Part shown: one piece after another, positions 61,395 through 64,000 of the stretch
How the letters are laid out: each line of letters starts with the position of its first letter
Position numbering within the stretch: position 1 is the stretch's first letter
Source of the DNA: Acidithiobacillus caldus ATCC 51756
GTDB taxonomy: Bacteria > Pseudomonadota > Gammaproteobacteria > Acidithiobacillales > Acidithiobacillaceae
Reading direction: 5' to 3'
Length of the DNA: 64,000 nucleotides
Assembly (NCBI RefSeq): GCF_000175575.2
Contig: NZ_CP005986.1
Coordinates: 62,001-126,000 of the forward strand
The notes under the pieces: generated by a model
What the model was told of the DNA's origin: nothing
The model's input: only the letters and a program-made list of their open reading frames with translations
The model's database searches: none
Translations under genes and position numbers: made by a program

Positions 61395-62245
61395 GCGCGT
61401 ATCCCGTCACTGTCGCCGACTTGGCGAGCCTGCCGCCGCCGCAGTCCATCGAGGAGTTGAGCTTTGAGCGCATCTTTGCCGAGATGCTGCAGGACTTTCG
61501 GGCGCGCTATCCGCAGTACAGCGCGCTGCTGGCCTCCGACCCGGCGATCAAGCTGATCGAGGTGGCGGCCTACCGCGAGTTGCTGCTGCGTGCCCGCATC
61601 AACGAAGCGGCACGGGCCAACCTGCTGGCCTTTGCCGTCGGCAACGACCTGGAGCACCTCGGGGCCTTCTATGGTGTTTCCCGTCTGCCGCAGGAACAGG
61701 ACGAGCCGCTGCGTCGGCGCATCCGCGCCCGCATCATGGGCTTTGCCAACGCAGGCGGTGCGGCCCACTACCGCTACTGGGCCTTGTCGGCCTCGCCGGA
61801 AGTCGCCGATGTGGCGGTCGATAGCCCCGGGCCGGGTCGGGTGCGCATCAGCGTACTGCCCACCGGTCACAGCGACACCGTGCCGGAAGCGCTGCTGGAC
61901 ACGGTGCGCGCCACGGTACTGCGCGACGACGTGCGGGTGCTGACCGATACCGTGGAAGTGGTGCCAGTCAGCCTGGTGCCGGTGACGGTCTCGGCGCAAA
62001 TCTGGCTCTACCCCGACACCCCGATGGCGGTGTTCGACGGGTTGGCCTCGCGTCTGACCCGCGAGCTCGCCCAGGCCGCCGTGCTCGGCTGGGACCTGAC
62101 CCGCTCCTGGCTGATCGGGCAGTTGCAGCAAGCCGGTATCCACAAGGTCGCGCTGCTCAGTCCGGACGCGGACATTCGTATCCACAGCACCCAGGCGGTG
62201 CGCCTGACCGATGTTCAGCTGACCTTCGCGGGCAGAGACCGGTAA
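61391..62245 (+). CDS. Baseplate wedge protein gpJ
   Basis: The 284-residue protein has the Baseplate_J pattern (ALLASDPAIKLIEVAAYRELLLRARINEAARANLLAFA in outline, DLEHLGAFYGVSRL, GRVRISVLP). The GTG start at 61391 overlaps the gp25 stop. It builds the wedge with gpW and gpI. Confidence 0.93.
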   Translation: MSAYPVTVADLASLPPPQSIEELSFERIFAEMLQDFRARYPQYSALLASDPAIKLIEVAAYRELLLRARINEAARANLLAFAVGNDLEHLGAFYGVSRLPQEQDEPLRRRIRARIMGFANAGGAAHYRYWALSASPEVADVAVDSPGPGRVRISVLPTGHSDTVPEALLDTVRATVLRDDVRVLTDTVEVVPVSLVPVTVSAQIWLYPDTPMAVFDGLASRLTRELAQAAVLGWDLTRSWLIGQLQQAGIHKVALLSPDADIRIHSTQAVRLTDVQLTFAGRDR

Positions 62246-62282
62246 GCGCGCCGCCCTGGGGTTTCTCTACCCAGGAGGGCGC

Positions 62283-63854
62283 ATGACATCGGATCACCTG
62301 CTGCCGCCCAATGCCACGGCGCTGGAGCGTTCGCTGTCGCTCTCGACCGACCTGTTGACCCGACTGGGCGGCGAGACCGAGCCCCTCAAGGGCTTCAAGA
62401 CCGACCCCAGCGACAGTCTTTTGCCCTGGTTGATCTGGGAGTACGGACTGGGCGAACTGCTGCCCTACCTGCCCGATCCTCGCCGGGCGATTGCCGAAGG
62501 CATCCGCTGGCAACGCTTGCGCGGTACCCCGGCAGCGCTCACGACCGCCTTGTCGTGGATCGGTGCGACCGCCACGGTCGAGCAGGAAACGCCCGGCATT
62601 CACTTTGCGGAGTTCCAGTTCGATCCGGGTCAGGTGCTGGATGACGATGGGGCCATCGCTAACCTGATCGCCATCGCCCGGTTGTCGGCACCGGCCAGAA
62701 GCCGCCTGTCACGCATCTACCACGGCTGGGATCTGCGCCGTCTGGTGCTCGATGAGAGTCGGCTGGGCGAGGCGCTGCTGTCGGACCACAGCGGCGTGTT
62801 CTGGCGGGATGGGCAGACCAAGCTGTCGTTTGGCCGGGTCCGCCAATTGGCGAACCCGCCGCCCGACATCGTGCTGGCGCCCGCGCGGGAAGCCGTGCGC
62901 TTTGCGATCGCGCGCCTGATGGATCGCTACTTGTTGAGCTTCTCGGCCCTTGGTGATCCGGGCCATACGCCCAACGAGGAGATTCTGCATTCGCACCTGT
63001 TCACGCTGGCCAATGCGCAGGGAGTGCCCGACCCCGTCGGCGTGCGACCCGAGCGCAGGTTTTGCAAAGCGATGGTGGTGCTCTCGGACAGCACGCCCTT
63101 GGGCGACATCAACGCCAACCTGCCGAGGTTTGTCTGGCAGGAACACGGCGAACAATTCGGACTCGGTAAGGGCACCTTGTCCGAATCGGATCATCGCCTG
63201 CGCCGAGTGGAAGTGCTGGAGCGCTTTTATGCCCAGCATCCGACGGCGCTGGCGGTCCCGGTCGTTGAAGTCACGCCGGGCCGATCACCAACAACCACCG
63301 CCACCGTGCGCGCCCGCGCCGATACGGCGCTGGGCGTACTGCGCCTGGGCGATGTCATGCCGGCCCGGGATGTCCTGTCCCTGACACGGCTGTACAGCCT
63401 GATCCAGGCGCCGCTGCCTGACCCCGCGAGTTTGCGCCCACGTCTGTACCAACGGGCGCAAGTAGTGCTCTCCGAGGTGACGCTGGGCGATGTGAACAGC
63501 CGCACCCCACGTCGGGCCATCTATCGCACCCGGCCTGTTGCCCGACTGGGTGATCTCACTTTGGGTGAGGCCGCTGAGATCGAATGGCGGCCACTCACCG
63601 AGATGCAAATTTGCACATCGGTACTGACGCCGCCACTGCCCTATGACTTTGAAGACGCTGCGGCAAGGATGCTGCGCCTGCTGTCTCAGGCCACTGAGCC
63701 CTATGTCTCGGCGGTGCTGCAGCCGGCACGGATCTCGACGGCCAGTACCCGCGCTGCCTGGCGCGGCCAGACCTGGACCGGCGTGCGCTGGCCACGTTCA
63801 ACCTGGACCGATACCCGCGAGCTGATCGGCAGCGCCCATAGCACGCGGTCCTGA
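62283..63854 (+). CDS. Tail protein I with repeated C-terminal extension
   Basis: The first about 170 residues match phage_tail_I (LLPPNATALERSLSLSTDLL, YLPDPRRAIAEGIRWQRLRGT, GWDLRRLVLD). At 523 residues it is more than twice the usual gpI length. The extra part holds three related units of the type VLxxxxLG(D/E), about 12 residues, W/Y, then (F/L)G, starting near 62746, 63072 and 63462. GGAGG precedes the ATG. The extension may decorate the baseplate or hold the tail fibre. Confidence 0.85.
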   Translation: MTSDHLLPPNATALERSLSLSTDLLTRLGGETEPLKGFKTDPSDSLLPWLIWEYGLGELLPYLPDPRRAIAEGIRWQRLRGTPAALTTALSWIGATATVEQETPGIHFAEFQFDPGQVLDDDGAIANLIAIARLSAPARSRLSRIYHGWDLRRLVLDESRLGEALLSDHSGVFWRDGQTKLSFGRVRQLANPPPDIVLAPAREAVRFAIARLMDRYLLSFSALGDPGHTPNEEILHSHLFTLANAQGVPDPVGVRPERRFCKAMVVLSDSTPLGDINANLPRFVWQEHGEQFGLGKGTLSESDHRLRRVEVLERFYAQHPTALAVPVVEVTPGRSPTTTATVRARADTALGVLRLGDVMPARDVLSLTRLYSLIQAPLPDPASLRPRLYQRAQVVLSEVTLGDVNSRTPRRAIYRTRPVARLGDLTLGEAAEIEWRPLTEMQICTSVLTPPLPYDFEDAAARMLRLLSQATEPYVSAVLQPARISTASTRAAWRGQTWTGVRWPRSTWTDTRELIGSAHSTRS

Positions 63855-63887
63855 TTTTCTGACCCCATTCATTTCCTGGAGCACCCG

Positions 63888-64000
63888 ATGGCCATCCTGA
63901 CTGCCAGCGGTCGCGCGGCCCTTGCCGCCGCGATCAAACAACAGACCCTGCACCTCGCCTTGGGCGAGGGCGACCCCTTGTGGGACACCACCAACGCGAT
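63888..64000 (+). CDS. Tail collar/fibre protein, N-terminal fragment
   Basis: The window ends 37 codons into a frame starting at ATG 63888 with GGAG upstream. It reads MAILTASGRAALAAAIKQQT then LHLALGEGDPLWDTTNA, similar to the start of proteins that follow gpI in P2-like phages. The rest, and the sheath and tube genes, are outside the window. Confidence 0.6.
   Translation, partial: MAILTASGRAALAAAIKQQTLHLALGEGDPLWDTTNA

Noticed and set aside
1-64000. CRISPR array
   Set aside because: No regularly spaced direct repeats with unique spacers; the repeats found are tandem iterons, scattered motifs and gene-start elements.

Overview
The window is one contiguous piece of a GC-rich gammaproteobacterial-type chromosome that fits an autotrophic Acidithiobacillus-like organism. 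The reasons are a long Calvin-cycle/glycolysis gene run followed directly by trpE-trpG-trpD-trpC (from memory, an arrangement described for the cbb3 operon of Acidithiobacillus ferrooxidans), and a tmRNA with the tag ANDSNYALAA. The genus is inferred from gene order and protein character only; no database search was possible.

Host part, positions 1-30900. (i) A leftward envelope-stress/metal-type sensing unit (LTxxQ periplasmic protein, OmpR-type regulator, start of a histidine kinase) stands back to back with a rightward three-gene RND efflux pump (outer-membrane factor, lipoprotein adaptor, 1023-residue permease). (ii) A lipoprotein, mscL and rmuC follow, then leftward ispH and rsmE. (iii) From 11745 to 25958 runs an almost gap-free rightward cluster: inositol-phosphatase family protein, glpX-type FBPase, transketolase, GAPDH, PGK, pyruvate kinase, class II aldolase, ribulose-P epimerase, phosphoglycolate phosphatase, trpE, trpG, trpD, trpC. 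It covers carbon reduction and regeneration, the exit to pyruvate, glycolate-P salvage and tryptophan synthesis. A short leader ORF and nested hairpin precede trpE. (iv) Next come an OsmC protein, an Rrf2 regulator with three cysteines, leftward coq7, a 2Fe-2S ferredoxin-like protein, a hydrolase, an ABC-2 exporter pair, and ssrA (tmRNA) with its terminator.

Mobile part, about 30900 to the right edge: an incomplete view of a large prophage whose right end lies outside the window. Its left end is a leftward operon (37451 to 31164): HTH antitoxin, PIN toxin, an unrecognised 751-residue protein, a 63-residue ORF, a DUF2924 protein, a large serine recombinase, and two paralogous HTH proteins ending at a UUCG-loop terminator. 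To the right are early genes (HTH, Bro-N antirepressor, RecA-like ATPase, probable ssDNA-binding protein, PD-(D/E)XK nuclease, P4-type primase/helicase, RuvC-like resolvase) with a candidate iteron origin behind the primase. A strong sigma70-like promoter carrying a 12-bp palindrome precedes the late genes: tail Z-like protein, small terminase, two ParB-domain DNA methyltransferases, a leftward cassette of small accessory genes, large terminase, lambda-type head genes (gpW, portal, S49 protease with a nested scaffold start, decoration, major capsid protein) and P2-type baseplate genes (V, PAAR, W, J, I). The phage is therefore predicted to be a myovirus with a lambda-type head and a P2-type tail.

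The least explained signals are: a repeated element ahead of four leftward accessory genes; the three-gene HTH/PIN/751-residue cassette; seven copies of GGTTTCCACC-like motifs around the start of the small terminase gene; the iteron cluster; and internal repeats in an enlarged tail protein I.
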